Positions 18,354 through 27,036 of a stretch of 64,000 bases of DNA are shown in pieces (within the stretch, counting starts at the first letter, position 1; the number at the start of each line of letters is the position of its first letter). A program made the translations under genes and the position numbers. Source of the stretch: JAGNXB01 sp964471595 (GTDB taxonomy: Bacteria; Bacteroidota; Bacteroidia; Chitinophagales; Saprospiraceae); assembly GCA_964471595.1 (NCBI GenBank), contig CAYYGN010000008.1:28764-92763 (forward strand), read 5' to 3'. A model generated the notes under the pieces. The model was given only the letters and a program-made list of their open reading frames with translations. It did no database searches and had not been told where the DNA came from.

Positions 18354-21300
18354 TTATTTGCGGTACACATCCAATGGTCCGTTGTTGTTGGCGACGACCA
18401 CCGTCCGCCGGGTGCCTGCACCTTTCAGCACGGCCAAATCCCTGGCTTGCTGCATCGCCCAAAACCCGTTTTGCGTATTGTCCTGCCAGACAAATCCGCC
18501 CTTGCCGTCTCCCAGGAACAAAGCACCATTGCCCGCATTGCAGGGATTGGTCTCCACCTCGAGGCCGTACTTGTTGCCCGCTATGAGGATGTCCATTTTG
18601 CCGTCCCCGTTGAAGTCGTCCAGCCCTATGCCCTGAACGGTGGAGAGCTGGGCCTGCAAAGGCAGCACATGTTTGACCAGCTTTCCGTCGCGGTTTTCCC
18701 ACCAGCAGGTCTCGAAGGTGTACATGTACAAATTGAGAGCCTGGTCGAGCTCTTCCTGCGGCCACACCATGTCCATGGTCGCCTTGGCATAGGTGCGCGC
18801 ATAGAGGAATTTCTTTTTCAGGATGGGCATGTGTTTGTTGAGCACATCTTTTTGCACCAGGGGGTACAGTTTGCCGCCTTCATGGAAGGCCAGGATGGGG
18901 TCCAGAGTCCCGTTCTTGTCAAAATCGCGCGCAAAGCACCGCAAGGGCCCCTCCGCGGTAGAGAGTCGAGTGTTCAGGCCGAGATTGCCGGTTACCAGGT
19001 CTATGTCTCCGTCTCCGTCGAGGTCGCCGGCGGCAAGGCGAAACCAATAGCCATTTGTCTTGTCGAGTCCGAATTCCTTCGTCCTGTTTTTGAGGACACC
19101 GTTTTCCAAACGGAAAACGGAGACCGGCATCCATTCCCCCACCACTACGAGTTCCGGCTCGTCGTCGCCGTCCAGGCGGATCCACTGGAGGTCAGTGACC
19201 ATCCCGCACCGGGTGAAGTCGCCGCCGACCTGGGCGGTCACATCCGTAAAGCGTCCATTGTCATTGCGCAGGACGACACTCCGTGGCGTCAGGGGCCACT
19301 GGGTGGGCGTAACGCGGCCGCCGAGGAACAGATCGAGGTCCCCGTCACCGTCGTAGTCATGGGCGGCGGCCCGCTGGAAGACTTCCCGCATGGCGGGAAT
19401 GGCCTCCGGTGACCTGGCAAAGGTGCCTTTGCCATCGGTATTGACATACAGCCGGCCCTGCCAGGCCAGATGCGCCACTTCGGGTTGCGCCTCCGCACCT
19501 CCGCTGATGACGTACAGGTCGAGATCGCCGTCGCCATCGGCATCAAAGAAAAGACCTCCGTGATCTTCGTAGGCGTTGTCCTGCGCCCAAACCGCTGATC
19601 GGTCGGCCCGGAAGGACCCGTCCGTTTGCTGGAAATACAATGCCCCCGGCGATTCAAAGCCATTGCCCACAAAAAAATCGTCCAGCCCGTCTCCGTTGAC
19701 ATCCCCCTTCGCGAGGAAAGGACCGAGCTCGGTGACCTTCCAGGGATTGAGCGGGTATTGCTCGAAATCGTTGAATTCGTTTTCTGTGTGCCGGTAGTTG
19801 AAGGTCCGGCTGATCGGAGTGAACAGGGATCCCGGGGGGTCAATAGGGGCAATGGTCCGGGTAGTGGTTTTTGCCTCCTCGTATTTGGGCCGGATGCGTT
19901 GGCCGGCCTTGACATCGGTGAATTCCTGGGTGCGACCGTCCGGCCAGCGAACAATCAGCCGATCCACCCGGGCCTGCGACCCCAGTCCGAAATGGAGGAG
20001 GTGCTCCACCGAAGAGAAAATACCCCGCGTGGGATAATTCTCGGCAAACTGACGCAAACCGTTTCCGTAATAAATGGTGGCGGAAGCGCCGACGGCAAAA
20101 GCATTGCCCGGGGCATTCCTGAATTCCACCTGTAGCCAATTGTTCTCCTGTTTCTTGTTGCTCAGGTTTTCATAAACAAAAGCCGGATCATCCAGATTGT
20201 TGACCACCAAATCCAAATCGCCATCCTGGTCAAAATCCGCCCAGGCCGCTCCGCAGGACCATGCGGCCGGGATGGTCATCCATTGGCCGCTGACATCCTC
20301 AAACTGCCAATTGCCCTGATTGCGGAAACCGAAATTGCGCAACTTGAAGGTGGGAATGAAGTCGAGAAAATCCTGGAAGTTGGGATAGATGTCTCGGAGT
20401 TTCTTGCCCGAACCGGCATGTTTGGTCTTCTCGGGGAGCGTGAAGTCAATGAAATCGCGATCGGTCACTTCCCGCCGGTACCCGTTGGTCACATGCAGGT
20501 CGCGCCAGCCGTCATTGTCCATATCAAACAACAGGCCACTCCATGACCAGTCGGTCTTGTACACACCGGCGATACAGCCGATGTCCGAAAAGGTGCCGTT
20601 GCCGTTGTTGCGCTGCAGGACATTGCGGATGACGGGTTCGAAATAGCCGTTTTGGATCAGGGAGCTGTATTTGCTTTGGGTATTGGTCGCAAAAAAAGAC
20701 TTCTGCCTTTCATTGTGCACCGAAAGCATGTCCACCGCATACAGGTCCACCCGGCCATCATTGTCGAAATCGGTCAGGTCCGTACCCATGGTGTGCTGGG
20801 TGGTATGCCGGAAATATTCTCCCAGCCGGTCGGTAAAGGTCCCATCCCCATTGTTGATGTAGAGGTAATCGGGCTGGATGAAGTCGTTGCCTACATAGAT
20901 ATCGGGGCGACCGTCCAGATTGAAATCTGTGACCGATACACTCAGTCCGTAGCTCAGATTCCACACGCCGGATTCTTTGGAGATATCCGTAAAACGTCCG
21001 CCGTCGTTGCGGTAAAACCGGTCGGTATCGAATTCGGCACGGGGGAAAAGCATGGGCTTGTACTTGCCGTCGTCGCCGAGCCTTGCCTCGATTTTGTTGG
21101 TCCAGATGGCTTCGGTGGGATAGTTGATGATGTAAACATCCAGATCTCCGTCTCCGTCAAAATCAAAGAAATTGGCCCCCGTGCTGGCGCTCATGTCATC
21201 CAGTCCGTAGGCCTTCGATTCCTCCCGGAAGGTGAGATCGCCCTGATTGATGAATAGTTTGTTGCGCCGGTCTTCGTTTTTCTCCACGCCAGCCCGGCAG

Positions 21301-21776
21301 ATGTAGAAATCGAGGAATCCGTCATTGTTGACATCCACGGCCGTAACGGCCGTTTCAAATCCTTCGGCGGATGTCAGTCCTGACGTCTCCGTGATGTCGC
21401 GAAACTTCATGCCCCCTTCGTTGAGGTACATTTTGTTGGGGCCGTTGGCGCTGATGAAATAGATGTCGGGCAACCCGTCATTGTTGATGTCAGCGATCGC
21501 CAACCCACCACCGTTGTACATGTTGATATTGGTGGTGATGTTGTTTTCGTAAGTCTCGATGATCCGGTTGATGAAGTCGATACCGGTCTCGGAGGGATCC
21601 TTGAGTTGCATCAGCGGATCGGAGGCCGTCAGTGTTTTTTCCACGCGGTGCATGCCGTCTTCTTCTTCACTGCTTTGTTGGCAGGAGGAGATGACGGTCA
21701 GGACGCCGGCCAAAAAGAGGAGCATCAACCGGAGACCGGAAGTCGTCTGGATAGGGCGCTGGGGAAAAGCGTTCAT
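18354..21776 (-). CDS. FG-GAP/VCBS repeat lipoprotein with ASPIC/UnbV domain (CRTAC1-like)
   Basis: A 1140-residue exported protein. The start at 21776 (MNAFPQ) gives a lipoprotein signal peptide ending VISSC, so the mature protein is lipid-anchored. It consists of many FG-GAP/VCBS calcium-binding repeats (DVNNDGFLDFY, DFDGDGDLDVYI, DLDGDGDIDLVTG and others), predicting two beta-propellers. Between them, at about residues 560-650, is an ASPIC/UnbV domain (AVGASATIYYG, IVRWPDGRTQEFTD). Such proteins are abundant in Saprospiria and related groups; their role (adhesion or substrate capture at the surface) is not settled. It is on the same strand as the DUF1501/DUF1800 pair with a 145-base gap. 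Confidence 0.9.
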   Translation of the reverse strand: MNAFPQRPIQTTSGLRLMLLFLAGVLTVISSCQQSSEEEDGMHRVEKTLTASDPLMQLKDPSETGIDFINRIIETYENNITTNINMYNGGGLAIADINNDGLPDIYFISANGPNKMYLNEGGMKFRDITETSGLTSAEGFETAVTAVDVNNDGFLDFYICRAGVEKNEDRRNKLFINQGDLTFREESKAYGLDDMSASTGANFFDFDGDGDLDVYIINYPTEAIWTNKIEARLGDDGKYKPMLFPRAEFDTDRFYRNDGGRFTDISKESGVWNLSYGLSVSVTDFNLDGRPDIYVGNDFIQPDYLYINNGDGTFTDRLGEYFRHTTQHTMGTDLTDFDNDGRVDLYAVDMLSVHNERQKSFFATNTQSKYSSLIQNGYFEPVIRNVLQRNNGNGTFSDIGCIAGVYKTDWSWSGLLFDMDNDGWRDLHVTNGYRREVTDRDFIDFTLPEKTKHAGSGKKLRDIYPNFQDFLDFIPTFKLRNFGFRNQGNWQFEDVSGQWMTIPAAWSCGAAWADFDQDGDLDLVVNNLDDPAFVYENLSNKKQENNWLQVEFRNAPGNAFAVGASATIYYGNGLRQFAENYPTRGIFSSVEHLLHFGLGSQARVDRLIVRWPDGRTQEFTDVKAGQRIRPKYEEAKTTTRTIAPIDPPGSLFTPISRTFNYRHTENEFNDFEQYPLNPWKVTELGPFLAKGDVNGDGLDDFFVGNGFESPGALYFQQTDGSFRADRSAVWAQDNAYEDHGGLFFDADGDGDLDLYVISGGAEAQPEVAHLAWQGRLYVNTDGKGTFARSPEAIPAMREVFQRAAAHDYDGDGDLDLFLGGRVTPTQWPLTPRSVVLRNDNGRFTDVTAQVGGDFTRCGMVTDLQWIRLDGDDEPELVVVGEWMPVSVFRLENGVLKNRTKEFGLDKTNGYWFRLAAGDLDGDGDIDLVTGNLGLNTRLSTAEGPLRCFARDFDKNGTLDPILAFHEGGKLYPLVQKDVLNKHMPILKKKFLYARTYAKATMDMVWPQEELDQALNLYMYTFETCWWENRDGKLVKHVLPLQAQLSTVQGIGLDDFNGDGKMDILIAGNKYGLEVETNPCNAGNGALFLGDGKGGFVWQDNTQNGFWAMQQARDLAVLKGAGTRRTVVVANNNGPLDVYRK

Positions 21777-21921
21777 TGGCAAAAGGATTTCAGGTCCCGA
21801 AAGGAACCCACACCCTTTTATCAATTTCTGTTCCTCTTTTGTTCGCAGGGCAAACAAATGGCTGGATATGAGTCATTTTCCCATATCGGTTTTAAGGTAT
21901 TTGTCGGTTTTTGCCTTCCGG

Positions 21922-23499
21922 TTAGCGGACTATCTGCAGCAAACGCACCTCTTGTAAGGGGCCGCACTGTACCCTGACATAATAATGGCCCGGCGGATAA
22001 CCCCGATTCTCCAGGTCCCAGGAGTACCGTCCGGCCGCAAGATGTCCGAAGTCCCGGTGCTGGATGACTCTGCCCAGCGGGTCGTAAAGTTCCAGCCGGC
22101 ACAGGCCGCCCGGCAGCCAGGTGTCCACCCGGGCCCGGTCCACCATGGGGTTGGGATACACGTCGATCCTGAAATGTTCCGCGGCAATATCCCTGGACCC
22201 GGTCATGCAGTCATCCTGAATGACAGGCAGCGCCTGGAAGCCGTTGAGGAGGATTTCCTGGGTTGCGCTTTGATCCATACAAAACCACTGCGCGAGTACG
22301 GAGGCATAGACGGACCGGAAATCGTACTGCATCGGAAGGTTGTCCGTCTCGTCGGGGTTGGCGGGGAGGGCGGGATTGGCTCCGAGCACACCGGGAAGCA
22401 CCTTGTTGCCAAACAGAAAGAGAGGAGCGGCCGCACCGTGGTCGGTCCCGGTGCTGGCATTGGAGATGATCCTGCGGCCGAATTCCGAGAATGTCATGCC
22501 GAGGACACGGTCGGCTTCCCCGAGTTGTTCGAGATCGCGCTGGAAGGAGAACACGGCGTCATTGAGGAGCTTGAGCAGGTTGGCATGAGCGCCGGTGGCG
22601 GTATTGCCGGCAACGACCTGCTCGGCATGGGTGTCAAATCCGTAAAGGCTGACGAGATAAATGCGGGTCTTCAAACCGCCTTTGATCAGTCGGGCAACGG
22701 CCTTGAGTTCGTCGGCGAGGTAGTTGGTGCCGGGTGCCGGGTATCCGGCATAGGCGTTGGATCCCTGGGCATAGGCCGAAAGGATGTTCTGCGCGTAATT
22801 GTTGATCTGGCCGGTGACCGTGCGGACGAAGGTCAGTTCGTGTCCGGCCGGGGTGTCGGGGGCAGGGTCATTGGTCGGGTCGACTGATACGCTGAAGATG
22901 TCCGGAGACCCGATATTGAAGGCCATCTGGGTGGCATTGCCCTGGAAGAGCAACGGCATGTTGCCACCGAGCTGGATGGCCAGGGGATCCGGTTCCGTTT
23001 CGTTGGGGAATCCGGAGGGATAGCCCGGATAGTTGTGTTCGAGGAATCGGCCCATCCATCCGCTCCCGATGTACTGGTTGGCGTCCGAACCGCTCACCCA
23101 GATATCCGTACTCCGGAAATGCGAAAAATTGGGCTGGGGGTAGCCGACACTCTGGATGATCCGGAGTTTTTGTTCGTCATAGAGGGTTTTGAACCCGGAC
23201 AGGGAAGGGTGCAGGCCGATCTCCTTGTCGGTGATCTTGTGCAGGCTGGCCTCCGGGAGCATGACATTGGCCCTTGCCGTCGAGAGAGTGGACATCTGGT
23301 CGAGCGGCACGACGGTGTTCAGGCCGTCATTTCCGCCATTGAGGAAGATGAGGACCAGGATGTGGTCGTTGGGAATGCCTCCCGAAAACATTTGAGCCAG
23401 CCGGCCGGCGGTGGGAAAGGCCTGCACGCTGAAAGGCCGGAGCAAGGCGGGCATGACGGCCACCGGGGCCAGTGTCTGGATGAATTTCCTGCGTTTCAT
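21922..23499 (-). CDS. DUF1501 protein with T9SS C-terminal sorting domain
   Basis: A 525-residue exported protein. The N-terminus MKRRKFIQTLAPVAVMPALL is a Tat-like signal peptide, typical of DUF1501 proteins (sulfatase/alkaline-phosphatase-like fold). The family core is visible in ILVLIFLNGGNDGLNTVVPL (about residues 46-65), DTHAEQVV and GMTFSEFGRR. The last 80 residues (FRIDVYPNPMVDRARVDTW, AAGRYSWDLENRGYPPGHYYVRV) are a type A T9SS sorting domain, so it should end up on the cell surface or outside. It follows the DUF1800 gene by 31 bases; the two families are regularly paired and probably work together, in an unknown process. Confidence 0.92.
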   Translation of the reverse strand: MKRRKFIQTLAPVAVMPALLRPFSVQAFPTAGRLAQMFSGGIPNDHILVLIFLNGGNDGLNTVVPLDQMSTLSTARANVMLPEASLHKITDKEIGLHPSLSGFKTLYDEQKLRIIQSVGYPQPNFSHFRSTDIWVSGSDANQYIGSGWMGRFLEHNYPGYPSGFPNETEPDPLAIQLGGNMPLLFQGNATQMAFNIGSPDIFSVSVDPTNDPAPDTPAGHELTFVRTVTGQINNYAQNILSAYAQGSNAYAGYPAPGTNYLADELKAVARLIKGGLKTRIYLVSLYGFDTHAEQVVAGNTATGAHANLLKLLNDAVFSFQRDLEQLGEADRVLGMTFSEFGRRIISNASTGTDHGAAAPLFLFGNKVLPGVLGANPALPANPDETDNLPMQYDFRSVYASVLAQWFCMDQSATQEILLNGFQALPVIQDDCMTGSRDIAAEHFRIDVYPNPMVDRARVDTWLPGGLCRLELYDPLGRVIQHRDFGHLAAGRYSWDLENRGYPPGHYYVRVQCGPLQEVRLLQIVR

Positions 23500-23530
23500 C
23501 GGACCGGATATTTGTAGGTGGGGAAGCGGT

Positions 23531-25183
23531 TCAGGAGATGTGGTATTCGGCCTGGACCATCATTTCCCGGTACATGGCCGAGAGCCGCGTGATCACGCCG
23601 TTTTTGTTGTCGGGATTGTCGGGATTGGCCTGGTAGGAGACCCACAGCGAAGACCAGTAACTGTCGTCCAGTCCCCCCAGCAAAAAGCCTTTGTAATACT
23701 GGCGGGTGGCCTCCGAAACAGGGAGGGCAAACAAATGACGGATGGAGTCCTCCACCAGCTTGTTGGGATCTACCGGGTCGGGCAGGGATTCGGCAAACGG
23801 GATGGGGTCGAGTTTGAATCCCGCCCCTCCGACATCCACGCCGGTGCCGGTGAGGCCATTGACCAGCAAAAACCGTCCGGCCAGCGTGTCGGTATTGATC
23901 CATACCCGGTGGTACATGGGCGCCTGGTACCAGGCCGGCCATCCGGCCACCAGCGGAGGGTCCAGCAGATTTTGCCCGGAAATGGCGGCGTAATAGGTAT
24001 TCACGCCCCAGGTCAGATAGAGCGGCCGCGGATCCGGTTGCGGGTCGGGATAGGGGATTTTGAATTGGCGGCTGATGCCCAGTACGAAATCCAGCGGAGA
24101 TTTGATCACGCATCCCATGCTCAGGACATCATAGAAGTGCTGGCTTTTCAGCAGGGTTTCCATGACAGGGCGGATCTCGTATTGGTTGTTGAGAAAGACG
24201 TCGGCCAGCGGACCGATGATCTGGTCCTCCACCTCCGGAGTGATGTCGTAATAGACAAAGAACTGGTAGATCTTCCGGCACAGGAAACGCGCTGTTTCCT
24301 GTTGGGCGAAGATCATGTTCAGCAGGTCGTCGAGCTCGTTGGCGCCGGCGGGTCCCAGCTTGCCGGTGATGACCGTATTGTTGAAGAAAGGCGAGAAGGA
24401 TTTGTTGCCCGTGTCGTGTTGGGTAAAGTCGAAAAACTGGGAAATCGGGCTGGAGAAAGGGTTGATTCTGAAGCCGGTCAACACGCGGGCGGCGGCCTTG
24501 ACGTCGGCTTCGGTGTATTGGCTGGCCGGTCCCTTGCCTACCGTGAAAAGCTCCAGCAGTTCTCGGGCGTAATTCTCATCGGGCTGTGCTTTGGCATTGA
24601 GGTACCCGTTCAGGTAGAAAAGCATGGCGGGTTCCAGGGTAATCGTTTTGGTCAGGGTCTTGAAGTTGCCCAGACACTGGCCTCTCAATTTGTCGAGGTA
24701 GTGGTAAACGGCCTGGGCGATCAGCACGGTATCGGCCTCCACGGCAAAGTGATTGTGCCAGAAAAGGGTCATTTTTTCCCGGATGTTCAGGCCGGTCTGT
24801 ATCATCTGACCCGTCCACCAAGCTTTGAGGACATCGGTCCGGGCCTGGTAGTACTCGGGAGGCAGGGCGACATTGTACGGGGCGTTTACCCAGGTGGCCC
24901 CATAAGCGGCATCCGGATCCGGCATCCCGGGTGTACTGTACACGTTGACCGGAGGGTCGGGCATGGGCGCGGACACGTCCAGCACGGCCTCGACAGCGGC
25001 TTCCATCCCCATAGCGACAAACGGAGCGGTCTGATCCGGTGCAAAACCGAAAGTTGTGCGTCTCAGCAGGTGGATGACCTCGGACTCTGTCCAGGGTCCG
25101 GTGTAAGGGTCCAGAGAAACCGAGCCGGAAAATTGCGATTCCTGACGGCGAAGGAAGGCGCCAAAGAAGTCCTTGCGATCCAT
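23531..25183 (-). CDS. DUF1800 family protein
   Basis: A 550-residue protein with the family pattern: VIHLLRRTTFGFAPDQ near residues 37-52, TLFWHNHFAVEAD, NENYARELLELFTVGKG-like segment (DENYARELLELFTVGKGP), ARVLTGFRI, and SPLDFVLGISRQF. There is no obvious signal peptide, as is common in this family. It forms a two-gene unit with the DUF1501 gene downstream. Biochemical function is unknown; conserved co-occurrence with DUF1501 suggests a shared extracytoplasmic task. Confidence 0.92.
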   Translation of the reverse strand: MDRKDFFGAFLRRQESQFSGSVSLDPYTGPWTESEVIHLLRRTTFGFAPDQTAPFVAMGMEAAVEAVLDVSAPMPDPPVNVYSTPGMPDPDAAYGATWVNAPYNVALPPEYYQARTDVLKAWWTGQMIQTGLNIREKMTLFWHNHFAVEADTVLIAQAVYHYLDKLRGQCLGNFKTLTKTITLEPAMLFYLNGYLNAKAQPDENYARELLELFTVGKGPASQYTEADVKAAARVLTGFRINPFSSPISQFFDFTQHDTGNKSFSPFFNNTVITGKLGPAGANELDDLLNMIFAQQETARFLCRKIYQFFVYYDITPEVEDQIIGPLADVFLNNQYEIRPVMETLLKSQHFYDVLSMGCVIKSPLDFVLGISRQFKIPYPDPQPDPRPLYLTWGVNTYYAAISGQNLLDPPLVAGWPAWYQAPMYHRVWINTDTLAGRFLLVNGLTGTGVDVGGAGFKLDPIPFAESLPDPVDPNKLVEDSIRHLFALPVSEATRQYYKGFLLGGLDDSYWSSLWVSYQANPDNPDNKNGVITRLSAMYREMMVQAEYHIS

Positions 25184-25330
25184 AAGGAGGGATTTGACGG
25201 AACAAATTATGCCATTTGACCCGAAATTCCAGCCCGGGATACACGTCTCGGGATTTTTCCGTGAAAATTTAACGTTTGAAGTTCTGCCTCTCCGCTAAAA
25301 CGGAAGCCCGGTGCAAGGAACCGACTTGGG

Positions 25331-25338
25331 TATCTTTG
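25331..25338 (+). promoter_or_regulatory. Bacteroidota -7 element (TATCTTTG)
   Basis: TATCTTTG matches TAnnTTTG exactly, 16 bases before the ATG of the PepSY-protein gene. No TTG lies at the standard distance, so only the -7 box supports the call. Confidence 0.5.
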
Positions 25339-25354
25339 TCCGCCTGAACCAAAG

Positions 25355-25927
25355 ATGAATCCCCATCCCCGACAGCGGCAAGCCCGCGTTTTGCGCGCAG
25401 TACGCACCCTTCACCGATGGACCGGCATCGGTCTGTTTCTGTTCATGGCCTGGATCGGCATAACCGGTGGGTTGTTGGGATGGAAGAAAAACAGCGGTGG
25501 GCTCCTCCTGGCGCCCACGGAGGAAGGGCGCACTTCGGATCTGGCGGAGTGGCTGCCTCTCGACAGCCTGCATAAGCTGGCCGGCCGTTACTTGCGTGCG
25601 GAGGTCGCGGCGGATCTGCCGGTGGCCATCGACCGCATGGAGGTTCGCCCGGAAAAGGGAGTGGTGAAGTTCACCTTCAGGGATCATTTCTGGGGGGTAC
25701 AGATTGATGGCGCAACGGGTGCATTGCTGCGTATCGAAAGAAGGAATGCCGATCTGGTCGAACAGCTGCACGATGGCAGCCTGGTGGACAGGTGGCTGGG
25801 AACAGACGGCAGTTTCAAACTGTTCTACACGTCCGTAATGAGTTTGGCACTCCTGGTCTTTTCCGTTTCGGGATTTTGGCTGTGGTACGGCCCCAGGAGG
25901 ATGCGGGTCAAAGCCCGGCACGGATGA
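25355..25927 (+). CDS. PepSY-type transmembrane protein
   Basis: A 190-residue inner-membrane protein of the PepSY-associated TM type. TM1 (TLHRWTGIGLFLFMAWIGITGGLLGW, about residues 19-44) carries the conserved HRW and GGLLGWKK; a periplasmic domain with FWGVQIDGATGALLRIE (PepSY-like) follows; EQLHDGSLVDRWLG leads into TM2 (FYTSVMSLALLVFSVSGFWLWYG). Family knowledge ties such proteins to iron-siderophore reductases or redox handling at the membrane. A ferritin and a TonB-domain gene lie just downstream on the other strand, consistent with iron but not proof. Confidence 0.85.
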   Translation: MNPHPRQRQARVLRAVRTLHRWTGIGLFLFMAWIGITGGLLGWKKNSGGLLLAPTEEGRTSDLAEWLPLDSLHKLAGRYLRAEVAADLPVAIDRMEVRPEKGVVKFTFRDHFWGVQIDGATGALLRIERRNADLVEQLHDGSLVDRWLGTDGSFKLFYTSVMSLALLVFSVSGFWLWYGPRRMRVKARHG

Positions 25928-25936
25928 TTCCGCCCG

Positions 25937-26428
25937 TCAACGCCGGTCCGCATCGGGGCTGGCCACACCCTGGTGGAGCCGCGGAGGGTTGAGGACGAAG
26001 GGTACCTTGAAAACATATTCCGAAGCCACCACGCGACCATCCATCAGGGCGGGTTTCCAGGGACGGGTATCTGCCTTCAGCATTTCGGCCAGACGAAGGG
26101 CTTCCGCATCCAGAGCCGGATCCACCTTTTTGATCAGGCGCACATGGGTGATGCGACCTTCCGTATTCACTTCCAGGCCGACATGGACGGTGCCTTCCGC
26201 CTTTCGCTCCCGCGCTTCCGGCGGATAACGGAGGTGGTCGCGGACCAGGTCGGCCAGTTTCCGACCGTTGCAGTTGTCGCGGTACATATCCGGCATATGG
26301 GTGCAATCCGGGCAGGCCGCCGGAGTTTCGGGATTGGCTACTGTCAACGCAGCGGAGATATCCTGGGCGGACAAATGAGCCGTCGAAAGGATCAGTAGAA
26401 AACCGAGCATTTGTTTCATGGCGGACAT
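25937..26428 (-). CDS. TonB C-terminal domain protein (energy-transducer-like)
   Basis: A 163-residue protein with a cleavable-looking N-terminus (MLGFLLILSTAHLSAQ) and a TonB C-terminal domain: VRDHLRYPPEARERKAEGTVHV..NTEGRITHVRLIKKVDPALDAEALRL, then PWKPALMDGRVVAS. Because it lacks the proline-rich spacer and permanent anchor, it is a periplasmic TonB-box-like domain protein rather than a full TonB. I start at 26428 because AAGGAA sits 8 bases upstream; 26419 is also possible. It follows ferritin by 40 bases and converges on the PepSY gene with a 9-base gap. Confidence 0.85.
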   Translation of the reverse strand: MSAMKQMLGFLLILSTAHLSAQDISAALTVANPETPAACPDCTHMPDMYRDNCNGRKLADLVRDHLRYPPEARERKAEGTVHVGLEVNTEGRITHVRLIKKVDPALDAEALRLAEMLKADTRPWKPALMDGRVVASEYVFKVPFVLNPPRLHQGVASPDADRR

Positions 26429-26468
26429 GTGGCGTTCCTTGTAGTTGTACGGGATCAAACAGGAGGGA

Positions 26469-26999
26469 TCATATTTCCTCTTCGGCATCGGCTTCGGCGG
26501 CGGCGGTGGCCTGGTTGATGGCTTCCACCTCTTTGTCAATGAAGTAGAGGCTTTGCGGACCGTCGCCAATGAGACGGATCTTGTCGAGGATGGTGCGCAT
26601 CAGCGCCTCTTCTTCCCGCTGTTCGGTGATGTACCACTGCAGGAAGTTGTGGGTGGTGTAATCGTCCTCCTCGTTGCACAGATCGAGGAGTTTGTGGATG
26701 GCGTGGGTTACTTTTTGCTCGTGGGCGTAAACCTCTTCGAAAAGCTCGCGGATGGAGGCAAAGTCGTGCGGGGGTTGGCGGATGCCGGGTGTGGCGGCTG
26801 TCCCGTCCACGTCGGAGATGTAGTGGAAGATGCGCAGCATATGGCTTCTTTCTTCCGCACTTTGCCGGTACATGAACCGGGCAGCGCCGTTGAGGCCCTT
26901 CCGATCACACCAGGCGGCCATGGACAGGTAGAGGAAGGAGGCGGAAGCCTCCATTTCGATCTGCGCGTTGAGCGCCTGTTCCATTCGCTGAGAAATCAT
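26469..26999 (-). CDS. Non-haem ferritin
   Basis: A 176-residue ferritin: EMEASASFLYLSMAAWC (residues 15-31) provides the first ferroxidase glutamates, SAEERSHMLRIFHYI the E-x-x-H pair around 49-53, and NFLQWYITEQREEE the fourth-helix ligands. It stores iron in a 24-mer cage. The acidic C-terminal tail (EADAEEEI) is longer than usual. A TATCTTTG -7 element at 27026-27033 gives it its own promoter, and the TonB-domain gene follows on the same strand. Confidence 0.95.
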   Translation of the reverse strand: MISQRMEQALNAQIEMEASASFLYLSMAAWCDRKGLNGAARFMYRQSAEERSHMLRIFHYISDVDGTAATPGIRQPPHDFASIRELFEEVYAHEQKVTHAIHKLLDLCNEEDDYTTHNFLQWYITEQREEEALMRTILDKIRLIGDGPQSLYFIDKEVEAINQATAAAEADAEEEI

Positions 27000-27025
27000 C
27001 GCGGGATGTTTGTTTGACAGGACAA

Positions 27026-27033
27026 CAAAGATA
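27026..27033 (-). promoter_or_regulatory. Bacteroidota -7 element of the ferritin gene
   Basis: The minus strand reads TATCTTTG, 26 bases before the ferritin ATG. The upstream -33 TTG is not evident. Confidence 0.5.
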
Positions 27034-27036
27034 GTA

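Noticed and set aside
25355..26999. PepSY, TonB-domain and ferritin genes as a dedicated iron island
   Set aside because: The PepSY gene is on the opposite strand and no siderophore receptor or Fur box could be identified; the link is only thematic.
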